From assembly GCA_002270465.1 (NCBI GenBank), contig NQOF01000001.1:126501-190500 (forward strand): a DNA stretch of 64,000 nt. The letters run 5' to 3'. A model generated the notes under the pieces. That model worked only from the letters and a program-made list of their open reading frames with translations. It searched no databases and had not been told where the DNA came from. This document shows, one piece after another, positions 16,831 to 25,303 of this stretch; within the stretch, counting starts at the first letter, position 1; each line of letters opens with the position of its first letter. The stretch is from Blautia hominis. GTDB lineage: Bacteria > Bacillota > Clostridia > Lachnospirales > Lachnospiraceae. The translations under genes and the position numbers were made by a program.

Positions 16831-17367
16831 ATGAAGAATATTTTAATTTTATCCGGCAGCCCCCGTAAGGGCGGAAACTCTGATCTTCTGTGCGACGAAT
16901 TTTTGCGCGGCGCGCAGGAAAGCGGAAACAAGGTGGAAAAGATTTTTCTGCGCAACAAAAAAATTGGCTATTGCAACGCCTGCTACTACTGTAAAAAGAG
17001 CGGCGGCAAATGCACCATTCAGGATGATATGAGCGAGATTCTGGACAAGATGCAGGCAGCCGATGTGATTGTGCTGGCAAATCCTGTTTACTTCTATTCC
17101 ATTGACGCACAGATGAAAGCAGTTATCGACCGCTCCGTGGCAAGGTGGACGAATATATTAGACAAGGAATTTTATTACATTATGACTGCCGCCGAGGATG
17201 GCGAAACCGTGATGGATTGCACACTGGAGTGTTTCCGTGGATTTGCCGCCTGTTTGAAGGGCTCTAAGGAAATGGGCGTGATTTATGGAAAGGGTGTTTA
17301 TGAACCCGGCACGATCAAAGCCACGCCTGTGATGAGCGAAGCCTACGAAATGGGAAAACGCGCATGA
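16831..17367 (+). CDS. iron-sulfur flavoprotein-like FMN reductase (paralog 2)
   Basis: 178 residues, closely related to the 14701 product. It has GSPRKGGNSDL for FMN phosphate and CNACYYCKKSGGKC with the same C-x2-C-x2-C-x6-C spacing. ANPVYFYSIDAQMK corresponds to the flavin loop. AAGGAG lies before the start. It is positioned between flavodoxin lipoproteins 1 and 2, so the operon seems to have grown by duplicating a reductase/lipoprotein unit. Confidence 0.88.
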   Translation: MKNILILSGSPRKGGNSDLLCDEFLRGAQESGNKVEKIFLRNKKIGYCNACYYCKKSGGKCTIQDDMSEILDKMQAADVIVLANPVYFYSIDAQMKAVIDRSVARWTNILDKEFYYIMTAAEDGETVMDCTLECFRGFAACLKGSKEMGVIYGKGVYEPGTIKATPVMSEAYEMGKRA

Positions 17368-17385
17368 GTAAATCAAGGAGGTTAC

Positions 17386-18138
17386 ATGAGAAAAATACGG
17401 AAAGCAAAACAAAATAAGCTGCTGCTCCTATTATCTGCGTTGACAATGCTGCTGATTATGACTGCTTGTTCCGGCAGGTCAGATATAAGCGGAGAGACGC
17501 AAACCGCTCCGACTACTGCTCCGGAAACCAATAATGTACCAGCAGAAAGCAATACGGAAACGGTTGGAGCAAAAGAGGAAGCCAAAAACGGTGAAGGGAA
17601 AATCTTAATTGCCTATTTTACCGTTCCTCTCAATGACGGTGTGGATACGGTGGCGAGGGCAAGCCGCACAAAATCAGATGACGGCACATATGGAAATGTT
17701 CGGTATCTGGCAAATCTCATTCAAGGCTATGTTGACGGAGAGTTATTCTTCATTGATACCGCTCAAGAATATCCAATGGACGATATGGATGAGATGCTGG
17801 ATTTCGCCTATAAAGAGAAGGCTGACAATGCCCGACCGGAGTTATCGACTCACATCGAAACTTTAGATGATTACGACATTATTTTTATCGGTTATCCTAA
17901 CTGGAATGCGGATTTGCCGATGCCAATGTACACCTTTTTTGAAGAATATGACTTTAGCGGCAAGACAATCATTCCTTTTGTTGCCCATGGCGGCAGTCGG
18001 GCATCCGATACCGTTCAGACGATTGCTGAACTGGAACCCGATGCAACAGTCTTTGATACCCCTGCCGCTGTTTCATGGAACGAAATGGATAAGGCTGACA
18101 GCATTATCAACGAATGGGTAAGCACTTTGCCCTTCTGA
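17386..18138 (+). CDS. flavodoxin lipoprotein 2
   Basis: 250 residues with an N-terminal basic-hydrophobic signal and lipobox LIMTAC (Cys about 26), a Thr/Glu-rich linker, then a full flavodoxin domain: ILIAYFTVPLNDGVDTV, IGYPNWNADLPMP and VAHGGSRASDT. AAGGAGG precedes the ATG. It is a paralog of the 16051 product and, like it, should sit outside the membrane. Confidence 0.88.
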   Translation: MRKIRKAKQNKLLLLLSALTMLLIMTACSGRSDISGETQTAPTTAPETNNVPAESNTETVGAKEEAKNGEGKILIAYFTVPLNDGVDTVARASRTKSDDGTYGNVRYLANLIQGYVDGELFFIDTAQEYPMDDMDEMLDFAYKEKADNARPELSTHIETLDDYDIIFIGYPNWNADLPMPMYTFFEEYDFSGKTIIPFVAHGGSRASDTVQTIAELEPDATVFDTPAAVSWNEMDKADSIINEWVSTLPF

Positions 18139-18164
18139 TTAAGAAGAATGGAGGTAGTGCAGGA

Positions 18165-18668
18165 ATGAAAAAATTCAAGCACTTTTTAGGGATTTTGTTG
18201 TCAGGCGCACTGCTGTTCGCTTTTTCCGCCTGTGGTCAAACGGCGCCTCCGCAGTCACAAGCGCCCGCTCAAAATCAGGAGTCAATCTCGGCTGAAAACA
18301 GCACTGAAATCAGTCCGTCAGAAGATTCCAATCCTGAAACAGCGGCAGATGCCATAAAAGGCAAAACGTTGGTGGTCTATTACTCCGCTACCGGAAGCAC
18401 GAAAGAGGTAGGTTATCCCATCTGGTGGGGCATTGCCGCTTGGCCGGTGGACAGTTTCATCGCATCGAATGACTTTAGCGGAAAAACAGTGATACCGTTC
18501 TGTACATCGATTTCTTCCGGTTTGGGACAGAGCGGTCAGCTTCTGGCGGAGGCGGCAGAAACTGGCGATTGGATGGAAGGCCACAGGTTCTCCAGCGGAG
18601 CATCGGCTTCTGAAGTCCAAGAATGGGTTGCTGATCTCAATCTCATGGCGAATGAATCAGCAAAGTAA
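18165..18668 (+). CDS. flavodoxin lipoprotein 3, internally deleted
   Basis: 167 residues. The start at 18165 places a signal peptide and lipobox FAFSAC at the N-terminus; the in-frame ATG at 18114 would spoil it. After the linker the flavodoxin domain begins LVVYYSATGSTKEV and jumps at once to GYPIWWGIAAWP, then continues normally through VIPFCTSISSGLG to RFSSGAS. In intact relatives about 60-70 residues lie between these two segments, so the middle of the Rossmann-like fold is missing without loss of frame. The product probably cannot bind FMN normally. It is either a decaying gene or a short variant. Confidence 0.85.
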   Translation: MKKFKHFLGILLSGALLFAFSACGQTAPPQSQAPAQNQESISAENSTEISPSEDSNPETAADAIKGKTLVVYYSATGSTKEVGYPIWWGIAAWPVDSFIASNDFSGKTVIPFCTSISSGLGQSGQLLAEAAETGDWMEGHRFSSGASASEVQEWVADLNLMANESAK

Positions 18669-18755
18669 ACACCGTTTCCCTTTCATGGTAATCTGCAACA
18701 GCGCCAATAACCTTGAACGAAGTCTGATAAATTTCAATTTGAATGGAGTCCTGAA

Positions 18756-19445
18756 ATGAGCGTAAAAGCAAAATGGAGAATGTTGGTTGATAGTTTGATG
18801 GTGGTACTTATACCGCTGTTAATGGCATATTCCTTAATTGGAGAAACAGCACACGAGTGGTTAGGCGTGATGATGTCTCTGCTTTTTGTTGGACATTATC
18901 TGCTAAATTTTTACTGGTTCAAGGGACTGGTAAAAGGCAGATGGACGGCATTACGAATTTACCAGACGATCGTCAATATTCTCCTTTTGCTATGTACGCT
19001 CGGCTTAATCATCAGTGGCATTGCGCTTTCACGCACTGTTTTTTCGTTCCTGCCAATAGAGGGCGGCGGGAGTTGGGGCAGGACGCTCCATTTATTAACC
19101 TCGTACTGGGGGTTCGTGTTGATGTCCTTTCACTTAGGACAGCACTGGAGCATGATTCTAAACAGGGTGCAGCGTTCAGCGAAACACCCCGTTATATTAC
19201 GAGTTTTGGCCGTTGCTTTCGCCGGATATGGTATCATAGCCTTTATAAAACGTGAAATAGGCACTTATATGACATTACAAAATACATTTGTCTATTTTGA
19301 TTTTGGCGAACCCTTATTTTTTTTCTTTATCGACTACATAGCAATTATGGGATTGTTTGTATTTCTTGGATGCTATGTGACATCAGCGTTAAAATGGCTG
19401 AATAAAGAAATGAGCAGAGAGCGATGGAAAAAAGAAAAAAAGTAA
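18756..19445 (+). CDS. DUF4405-type membrane cytochrome b
   Basis: 229 residues with about five to six hydrophobic helices. His residues placed for heme ligation occur in FVGHYLL (helix 2) and in LHLLTS and SFHLGQHW (helix 4). DUF4405 proteins are b-type cytochromes often found beside ApbE and flavinylated proteins in extracytosolic electron-transfer loci. The gene overlaps apbE by 22 bases, so coupling is strong. It would carry electrons across the membrane to the surface flavoproteins encoded upstream; direction and donor are inference. Confidence 0.82.
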   Translation: MSVKAKWRMLVDSLMVVLIPLLMAYSLIGETAHEWLGVMMSLLFVGHYLLNFYWFKGLVKGRWTALRIYQTIVNILLLLCTLGLIISGIALSRTVFSFLPIEGGGSWGRTLHLLTSYWGFVLMSFHLGQHWSMILNRVQRSAKHPVILRVLAVAFAGYGIIAFIKREIGTYMTLQNTFVYFDFGEPLFFFFIDYIAIMGLFVFLGCYVTSALKWLNKEMSRERWKKEKK

Positions 19446-20458
19446 TTGCAACCGTTATTCTTTTATTATCTCTATTGGGATGTTCTTCGCAGCAAAATGA
19501 GACAGATACCGAGAAAACGATTTCCTTCTTTGCTATGGACACTTATATTGAACTGACCGCATCCGGCGAAAATGCCGACGCTTCTCTTGCAACGGCACAA
19601 AAACGAATTGAAGAATTGGAGCATTTGTGGTCGGTAACAGATAAAAAAAGCGAAATCTATGCGCTTAATCATAGCAAGGGACAGTCTTTATTGTTAAGCG
19701 ATGATACCGCCGCTCTGCTTTCTTTCGCTTTGGAGGTTGCCCAAAAGACAAACGGTGCATTAGAACCGACCATTTACCCGGTACTGGCCGCATGGGGATT
19801 TACAACTGAAGAACGAAACATCCCATCAGAACAAGAGATAGCGCAGAGCATGGAACTGGTTGGGTACAAGAACGTGGAACTGATTGGGAATACGGCAGCC
19901 CTGCCGATAGGGATGCAAGTTGATTTAGGTGCAGTCGGCAAAGGATATGCAAGTGACGAGGTCGCAGAAATTTTAAGAGAGAATGAAATTAACTCTGCAC
20001 TCCTTGATGTTGGGGGCAGTGTTCAAATGATAGGTAAAAAGCCAGACGGCAGTGACTGGAAAATTGGTTTGAAAAACCCGCTTTCAGACGGCAATTTGGG
20101 AGTTTTAAGTATTTCTGACTGTGCGGTTGTGACATCTGGTAATTATGAGCGATATTTCATAGGTGAGGACGGAAAGCGATACGGGCATATTATAGATCCA
20201 GCTACCGGCCATCCAACGGAAAATGAACTTGCTTCGGTGACTGTTATTGCAAAAAACGCAAAACTCTGTGATGGATTATCTACGGCATTATTTGTTATGG
20301 GACTTGAAAATGCACGCGATTATTGGAAAAAACATCAGGACTTCGATATGATTTTAATAATGGAGAATGGGGAAATCCATCTTACCGAAGGTATAAAAAA
20401 TAATTTTTCTTTGAGTGAGGAAAGCAAGAATACGAAGATAAATGTAATAAATTTGTAA
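19424..20458 (+). CDS. apbE: ApbE, FAD:protein FMN transferase (lipoprotein)
   Basis: 344 residues with a signal and lipobox LSLLGC (Cys about 19). ApbE attaches FMN to Thr in target proteins outside the membrane, using FAD and Mg2+. Family segments seen are FFAMDTYIELTASG, DLGAVGKGYASDEV (FAD loop), VVTSGNYERYF and GHIIDPATGHPTEN with the Mg-binding DGLSTALFVMG. It overlaps the cytochrome gene. No FMN-binding-domain target with the S/TGAT site was seen in the window, so its substrate lies elsewhere or is an unrecognised neighbour. Confidence 0.93.
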   Translation: MEKRKKVIATVILLLSLLGCSSQQNETDTEKTISFFAMDTYIELTASGENADASLATAQKRIEELEHLWSVTDKKSEIYALNHSKGQSLLLSDDTAALLSFALEVAQKTNGALEPTIYPVLAAWGFTTEERNIPSEQEIAQSMELVGYKNVELIGNTAALPIGMQVDLGAVGKGYASDEVAEILRENEINSALLDVGGSVQMIGKKPDGSDWKIGLKNPLSDGNLGVLSISDCAVVTSGNYERYFIGEDGKRYGHIIDPATGHPTENELASVTVIAKNAKLCDGLSTALFVMGLENARDYWKKHQDFDMILIMENGEIHLTEGIKNNFSLSEESKNTKINVINL

Positions 20459-20462
20459 AAGC

Positions 20463-20691
20463 ATTGATTTATTAACTTGCAAAGAAATAAAATACAGTTT
20501 GCAGGATGATATAACGGACGTGTATTATACGCAATCTGTCGAAGAAGCTATACATATGCTGCAAAAAGAATCCTATTCACTTGTCATTATGGACGCCTGC
20601 CTTTCTCAATATGGTGGGACTGCGCTATTCAGCAAATTCGGCAAATGAACCCTCTCCCTATCCTTGCACTCTACCGGTACATTTCCTGCTT
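20463..20691 (+). pseudogene. remnant of a response-regulator receiver domain
   Basis: From 20463 the frame reads a partial receiver: CKEIKYSLQDD, SVEEAIHMLQ and YSLVIMDACLS, where the Asp is the phospho-acceptor. It then meets a stop at 20646. In the next frame the family continuation IQQIRQMNPLPILAL follows, so the domain is frameshifted around 20630 and lacks both ends. It is debris of the kind often found with clostridial conjugative elements. Confidence 0.6.
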
Positions 20692-20823
20692 GAATCCGTG
20701 AAGATACTCCAAGCGTAGGCGTCCGTACTTTTCAAGATTTTTTAGCAGTTCACTGCCCTCAACCTCAATGTTCGGGTAAAGTAATCCGTCAATTTCGATA
20801 TATTCCAAATCCATGATAGCCAT
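20671..20823 (-). pseudogene. truncated TnpV-like transposon protein
   Basis: 50 codons from the ATG at 20823 with AAGGAGG upstream, ending at TAG at 20671. The product has MDLEYIEIDGLLYPNI and then LEKYGRLRLEYLHGFK. This resembles the start of TnpV (a small protein encoded in Tn4451-like and other clostridial elements), which normally continues for another 60-70 residues. Here it is cut short. It overlaps the receiver-domain scrap and marks the right side of the inserted region. Confidence 0.6.
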
Positions 20824-20965
20824 AAGCGGCCTCCTTGATAGAATGATTTACAATTTACCAGTTTCGTTTCGGCTGTTTGCCTTAACTTACTTGTTTTTCG
20901 TAAACATCCTTATCAAAGAGACCGCTTCCCGTCTCCGCTTATTTCTTTCTATGCGTTTCAAAGAC

Positions 20966-20995
20966 TTTACGCCATTCATCCGTAAATGGTATACT
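20966..20995 (+). promoter_or_regulatory. promoter and inverted repeat of the PucR-type regulator gene
   Basis: TTTACG (20966-20971), an 18-base spacer and TATACT (20990-20995) preceded by TGG, an extended -10. TTTACG and CGTAAA (20981-20986) form an inverted repeat inside the promoter, a plausible autoregulatory site. The same hexamers occur upstream of the symporter gene at 5289. Confidence 0.5.
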
Positions 20996-21029
20996 GTAAA
21001 CAGCGAAAAGCCGAAAGGAGAATCTATTC

Positions 21030-22607
21030 TTGACAGAATTATCTTTTAACCGGGAAGAAAAAAGCCGTCTGTTCCGGCTGAACATGCAGATATTAGCGGA
21101 CGCCTTTACCTCGCACTACCAAAATATCACTTTCTATGCCCAAAACGACCGCCCCTGTCTGGAAGGCATCCGCCTCTATAAAAGGGGAAAGAGCCTGAAT
21201 CCCCGGTTTGTCTACCTTCTGCAGAGCAAGGATGTGGATAACACCTTCCCGGAATATAAAAACATCGGCTTTATTTGTGTGGGACATACGGATATCACCC
21301 GTTTCCACCCAAGCTGTCCCGTCATTGAGCTGAAGAACAGCCCGGATTTCCTGGATGCCTTTGAGATGGTGCAGGAAACCTTTGCAAAATACAGGCAGTG
21401 GGACACACACCTGCAGTATGCCCTGAACAGCGAACATCCTCTGGACGAAATGCTGCTGGCAAGCCTTGATATTTTCGGCAATCCCATGTTTATCCACAAC
21501 ACTGATTTTTACATACTTTCCTGCCCAAGATATGTACAGGGCATGACGGTCTGGGAACGGGATTCCAGAACAGGGCACAACATGGTACCTTTAAGCCTGA
21601 TCCATGACTTTAAGGCAGACACCGAATATTTGGACACGCTCAGTAAAAAGGCGCCTGACCTGTTCTCTGCCGAACAGCGGGGTTACCGGATCCTCTACGT
21701 CAATCTCTGGAACGGCAGCCGCTATGAAGGCCGCATCTGCGTGGATGAAATACAGAGTGAATTGCAGAAGGGCAATTATCTGGCCCTGGAATATCTCGGA
21801 CAATTTATCGAGCTGGCTATCAAACACAAAGGTCTGTTTTCTTTGAGCATGGGCAATGACATGGACCGTTTTTTCAATGAATATCTGGATGGCACCATCG
21901 GGGACAATCAGCGCATTCTCAATTACCTTTATTTCCTGCACTGGAAGCAGAACGACCGGTATCTCTGCCTGCGTCTGGAGACAGAACAGAGAGATATCAA
22001 TATGCTGTCCGCGGCTGCCACACTGGGACATATAGAAACCCAGATCCCCTCCGGCCACGCTTTCCTTTACAGGCATAGTATTGCCGTGGTGGTCAACCTG
22101 TCTTACGGGCACAGTTCCGCTTCCGAAGTGATCAGCAGCCTGGCCATCCTCATGCGGGAAGGCCTTCTGAAAATGGGGGCCAGCTCGGAGATCCACGATT
22201 TTATGCTGGTTCCTCAGGGATATATCCAGGCCAGCGCTGCACTGGACCTGGGACGAAAAAGTGACAGCATGACCTGGTGCTACCGATTTGATGACTATTT
22301 GCTGGAATATCTTCTGAAAAAAGGCAGGGAAGAGATTCCGCCCCAGCTCCTCTGTTCCGAAAAACTGCTCCTTCTGAAAAAATACGATGACAAAAACAAA
22401 ACCGACTTATACCATACCGTAAAAGTCTATCTGGAACTGGAACGCAGTATCCTCCAGACCGCTAAAGAGCTGTACATCCACCGCAGCACCCTCTTCTACC
22501 GTCTGGACCGCATCCGCAAAATAGCCGGCATAGATTTTGAGGACAGCAGGGAACGCCTTATCCTCAGGCTGTCCTTCTACATCCTGGAACAAAAACTGGA
22601 AACTTAA
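21030..22607 (+). CDS. PucR/CdaR-type transcriptional regulator
   Basis: 525 residues; TTG start with AAAGGAG about 10 bases upstream. The C-terminus holds the PucR-type helix-turn-helix, TAKELYIHRSTLFYRLDRIRK (about 475-495), which ends all members of this group. The N-terminal 450 residues form a sensory region with a central GGDEF-like fold, as in CdaR. Similar architecture and length are seen at 42452 and 44035, both beside another URO-D gene. This suggests that the present gene regulates the 5289-8778 operon, from which it is now separated by about 12 kb of apparently inserted DNA. Confidence 0.85.
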   Translation: MTELSFNREEKSRLFRLNMQILADAFTSHYQNITFYAQNDRPCLEGIRLYKRGKSLNPRFVYLLQSKDVDNTFPEYKNIGFICVGHTDITRFHPSCPVIELKNSPDFLDAFEMVQETFAKYRQWDTHLQYALNSEHPLDEMLLASLDIFGNPMFIHNTDFYILSCPRYVQGMTVWERDSRTGHNMVPLSLIHDFKADTEYLDTLSKKAPDLFSAEQRGYRILYVNLWNGSRYEGRICVDEIQSELQKGNYLALEYLGQFIELAIKHKGLFSLSMGNDMDRFFNEYLDGTIGDNQRILNYLYFLHWKQNDRYLCLRLETEQRDINMLSAAATLGHIETQIPSGHAFLYRHSIAVVVNLSYGHSSASEVISSLAILMREGLLKMGASSEIHDFMLVPQGYIQASAALDLGRKSDSMTWCYRFDDYLLEYLLKKGREEIPPQLLCSEKLLLLKKYDDKNKTDLYHTVKVYLELERSILQTAKELYIHRSTLFYRLDRIRKIAGIDFEDSRERLILRLSFYILEQKLET

Positions 22608-22611
22608 CTAC

Positions 22612-22661
22612 AAAAAAGGAACAGGAATCGGCACGCAGCGAACCGTTTCCTGTTCCTTTTT
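22612..22661. terminator. bidirectional terminator between convergent genes
   Basis: AAAAAAGGAACAGGAA and TTCCTGTTCCTTTTT form a long stem after the PucR-type gene and before the end of the MATE gene on the other strand. Confidence 0.88.
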
Positions 22662-22684
22662 CATATCATGAAATCATCTTTTTC

Positions 22685-24052
22685 TTATTTTCTGCCAAGC
22701 GGAGCAATTTTCTCCCTGTAGATCTTTCTGTAAAAATAAGCACTCAGCACCACGGAGGCGATCTCCGCAATGGGGATAGACCACCACACGGCCGACAATC
22801 CGCCTACTTTTGCCAGAATAGCTGCAGCCGGAAGGATGATCAAAAGCTGCCTGGTGGCAGAGATGATCAGGCTGTACACCCCATTTCCCAACGCCTGGAA
22901 CACAGAACCTACAATAATACAGAATCCCGCAAACAGGAAACTGAGACATATGATCCTAAGCGCCGGAACACCGATCGCCAGCATATCCTTAGATGCATTA
23001 AACATTCCCAAAAGCTGTGCCGGGAAGATCATGAACAGCGCAAGCCCCAGAAGCATAATGACAACCGCGGAAATAATACTGATATGGATGGTCTGGGTAA
23101 TCCTCTTTTTATCTCCTGCCCCATAGTTAAAAGCAACAATCGGCACCATACCGTTATTCAGTCCAAAGACAGGCATAAAGATAAAACTGTTAAGCTTGAA
23201 ATACACACCAAATACCGCTGTAGCCGTGGAGGTAAACTGGATCAGGATCTTGTTCATTCCAAATGTCATGACAGAACCGATGGCCTGCATGATAATAGAA
23301 GGCACACCAACCGAATAGATCACTTTGATGATCCGGCCTGACGGCCTGAAATGCCGCATACCGATATGGATATCCTTATTAAATTTAACATTAAAAAACA
23401 TTGCCAAAAACATTCCGCAGAACTGTCCCAGAACCGTAGCCGCAGCCGCTCCCGCAACTCCCATCTTGGGAAGCCCGAAAAGTCCAAAGATCAGGATCGG
23501 GTCAAAAATAATATTGATCACAGCACCCAGCCCCTGGGAAATCATGGTATAAAAGGTACGTCCCGTGGACTGCAGCAGCCTCTCAAACATTACCTGCATA
23601 TACACAGCAATACAGAGTGCCGAAATAATAGTCATATACTGGACCCCATATTCCCTAATCTGCGCGTCAGCAGTCTGCATATGGAAAAAAGGTTTTGCCA
23701 GCAGTACACCCAGCACCGCAAAGACAACACAGCTTACAAATGCCAGAAAAATACCGTTTTTCGCTGATTCATCAGCCATCTTGGCATCCCTCTCCCCAAG
23801 ACTCCTGGACAATACTGCATTTACACCCACACCGGTACCCACCGCTATGGAGATCATAAGGCTCTGCACCGGAAAGACCAGGGAGACGGCTGTCAGCGCA
23901 TTCTCATTGATCTGTGCCACGAAAATACTGTCCACTACATTATACAATGCCTGTACCAGCATGGACAAGATCATGGGCAGCGACATCTGAAACAAAAGCT
24001 TCGGAACCGGTACGACCCCCATTTTATTTTCTTGTACGTTAGTTTGTGTCAT
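22685..24052 (-). CDS. MATE-family multidrug efflux transporter
   Basis: 455 residues with about twelve transmembrane helices in two related halves, the normal size for MATE. Family marks are the opening LLFQMSLPMILSMLVQALYN, VDSIFVAQIN and the second-half LNNGMVPIVAFNYGAG. It exports cationic or hydrophobic compounds using an ion gradient. Its long leader carries three hairpins and a promoter overlapped by a palindrome, so expression is probably inducible. No regulator gene lies next to it. Confidence 0.93.
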   Translation of the reverse strand: MTQTNVQENKMGVVPVPKLLFQMSLPMILSMLVQALYNVVDSIFVAQINENALTAVSLVFPVQSLMISIAVGTGVGVNAVLSRSLGERDAKMADESAKNGIFLAFVSCVVFAVLGVLLAKPFFHMQTADAQIREYGVQYMTIISALCIAVYMQVMFERLLQSTGRTFYTMISQGLGAVINIIFDPILIFGLFGLPKMGVAGAAAATVLGQFCGMFLAMFFNVKFNKDIHIGMRHFRPSGRIIKVIYSVGVPSIIMQAIGSVMTFGMNKILIQFTSTATAVFGVYFKLNSFIFMPVFGLNNGMVPIVAFNYGAGDKKRITQTIHISIISAVVIMLLGLALFMIFPAQLLGMFNASKDMLAIGVPALRIICLSFLFAGFCIIVGSVFQALGNGVYSLIISATRQLLIILPAAAILAKVGGLSAVWWSIPIAEIASVVLSAYFYRKIYREKIAPLGRK

Positions 24053-24107
24053 ATAAAACTTCCTTTCCTTCGTGTTTTTATCCCATCATGGAACTTCTTA
24101 CGCAAAA

Positions 24108-24210
24108 ATAATAGAAACCACACTCCTCGGAATTTCTATTATCATAAACAATAGAAAGCATACACTCCGGCTTTCTATCATCATAACAAAGAGTCTGCCG
24201 GAGCAGACTC
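24108..24210 (-). promoter_or_regulatory. three-hairpin leader of the MATE gene, possible attenuator
   Basis: In transcript order the hairpins are GAGTCTGC/GCAGACTC (24191-24210), GATAGAAAG/CTTTCTATT (24150-24179) and ATAATAGAAA/TTTCTATTAT (24108-24142). The last is followed by a T-rich stretch on the minus strand. The second and third look like duplicates, with shared CCGGAGTGT-like loops. Hairpin and U-run lie before the start codon, as in transcription attenuators. Confidence 0.55.
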
Positions 24211-24224
24211 ACATTTCACTTTTA

Positions 24225-24261
24225 CTTTATACAGTGTAAAGGAATTAAAAAATATTGTCAA
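24225..24261 (-). promoter_or_regulatory. promoter and palindromic operator of the MATE gene
   Basis: On the minus strand TTGACA (24256-24261), a 17-base spacer and TACACT (24233-24238). A 17-base palindrome, CTTTATAC-A-GTGTAAAG with one mismatched pair, covers the -10 (24225-24241), a typical repressor position. Confidence 0.65.
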
Positions 24262-24336
24262 TCCATTATTCTGTCTTTTTCTGCGTCTCTCATTTCAACA
24301 GTCTGTAGAACACGATCCTGCCAAGGAACTCATCCC

Positions 24337-25176
24337 TTACTTTTCCTTCAGCCGTTCCCATACCGAATAAGGGATCTTCAAATTTCCCCAGCCGCATCCT
24401 AGATCTATATTCGGCTTATTTGCCCCATGAAAATCACTGCCGCCGGAAAGTCGCAGGGAAAGCCGCTTCGCCAGCCTTATCATAGCCCCCTCCTCAGCCG
24501 GACGGTAAGTAGGATAATAGGCCTCCAATCCGTCAAGCCCCGCCTTCTTCATCTCCGCCGTCATCTTCTCCAGGTTCCCATCCGAAAGCCTGCACAAGAC
24601 CGGGTGGGCAAAGACAGCCTTTCCGCCGCCCTCATGGATAAGCTGTATCCCCTGAAACGGCGTAACCTTTTCCCTGGGCACATAACAAGAGGCATGATCT
24701 CCCAGAAACCTGTCAAAAGCCTCCTTGATAGAGCTGACATATCCCCGCTCCAAGAGAAACCGTGCAAAATGCGCCCTGGTCCAAACACTCTCCGGAAACT
24801 CCTCCATCATCTTTTCATAAGTAACATCCATCCCATGTTCCCTCAAACGCTCCATCATCATCAAATTCCGCGAATCCCTGGACTGCTGAAAACGCAGCAG
24901 TTCTTCCTGAAACCGGGCATTCTTCCAATCAATCCCCAGCCCCACAATATGGACATCCTTTCCCCACCAGGTAGTAGAGATCTCAATCCCCGGAATCACC
25001 TCCAAATAAGTTCCCTCTGCCGCCGCCACAGCCTCCTCGATCCCGTCCGTCGTATCATGGTCCGTAAGCGCAACCGCCCGCAGTCCCTTCTCCACCGCAT
25101 ATTCCACAATCTCCCTTGGCGAAAAAGTCCCATCAGATGCATTAGAATGCACATGTAAATCTATCATATCCTTCAT
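24337..25176 (-). CDS. PHP-domain phosphoesterase (YciV/TrpH-like)
   Basis: 279 residues; the start at 25176 is chosen for its upstream GGAGAGGAG site and because DLHVHSNASDGT, the first metal motif, then lies at the N-terminus. Further metal ligands are in LTDHDTTDG, PGIEIST, VFAHPVL and GSDFHG. The set fits the RNase AM/TrpH branch of PHP enzymes, which trim 3'-phosphoadenosine nucleotides or short RNA. It is cytoplasmic and stands alone. Confidence 0.9.
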   Translation of the reverse strand: MKDMIDLHVHSNASDGTFSPREIVEYAVEKGLRAVALTDHDTTDGIEEAVAAAEGTYLEVIPGIEISTTWWGKDVHIVGLGIDWKNARFQEELLRFQQSRDSRNLMMMERLREHGMDVTYEKMMEEFPESVWTRAHFARFLLERGYVSSIKEAFDRFLGDHASCYVPREKVTPFQGIQLIHEGGGKAVFAHPVLCRLSDGNLEKMTAEMKKAGLDGLEAYYPTYRPAEEGAMIRLAKRLSLRLSGGSDFHGANKPNIDLGCGWGNLKIPYSVWERLKEK

Positions 25177-25303
25177 AACCCATTTCTCCTCTCCCATCAC
25201 TCCAAACGCCCCTTCTCCCTCCCAGTATAGCAAACCTCCCCCAAAGATACAATATCCGCCCAACCATCCGCCACTTCACTTATCATCCTTAATGATACTG
25301 TTG

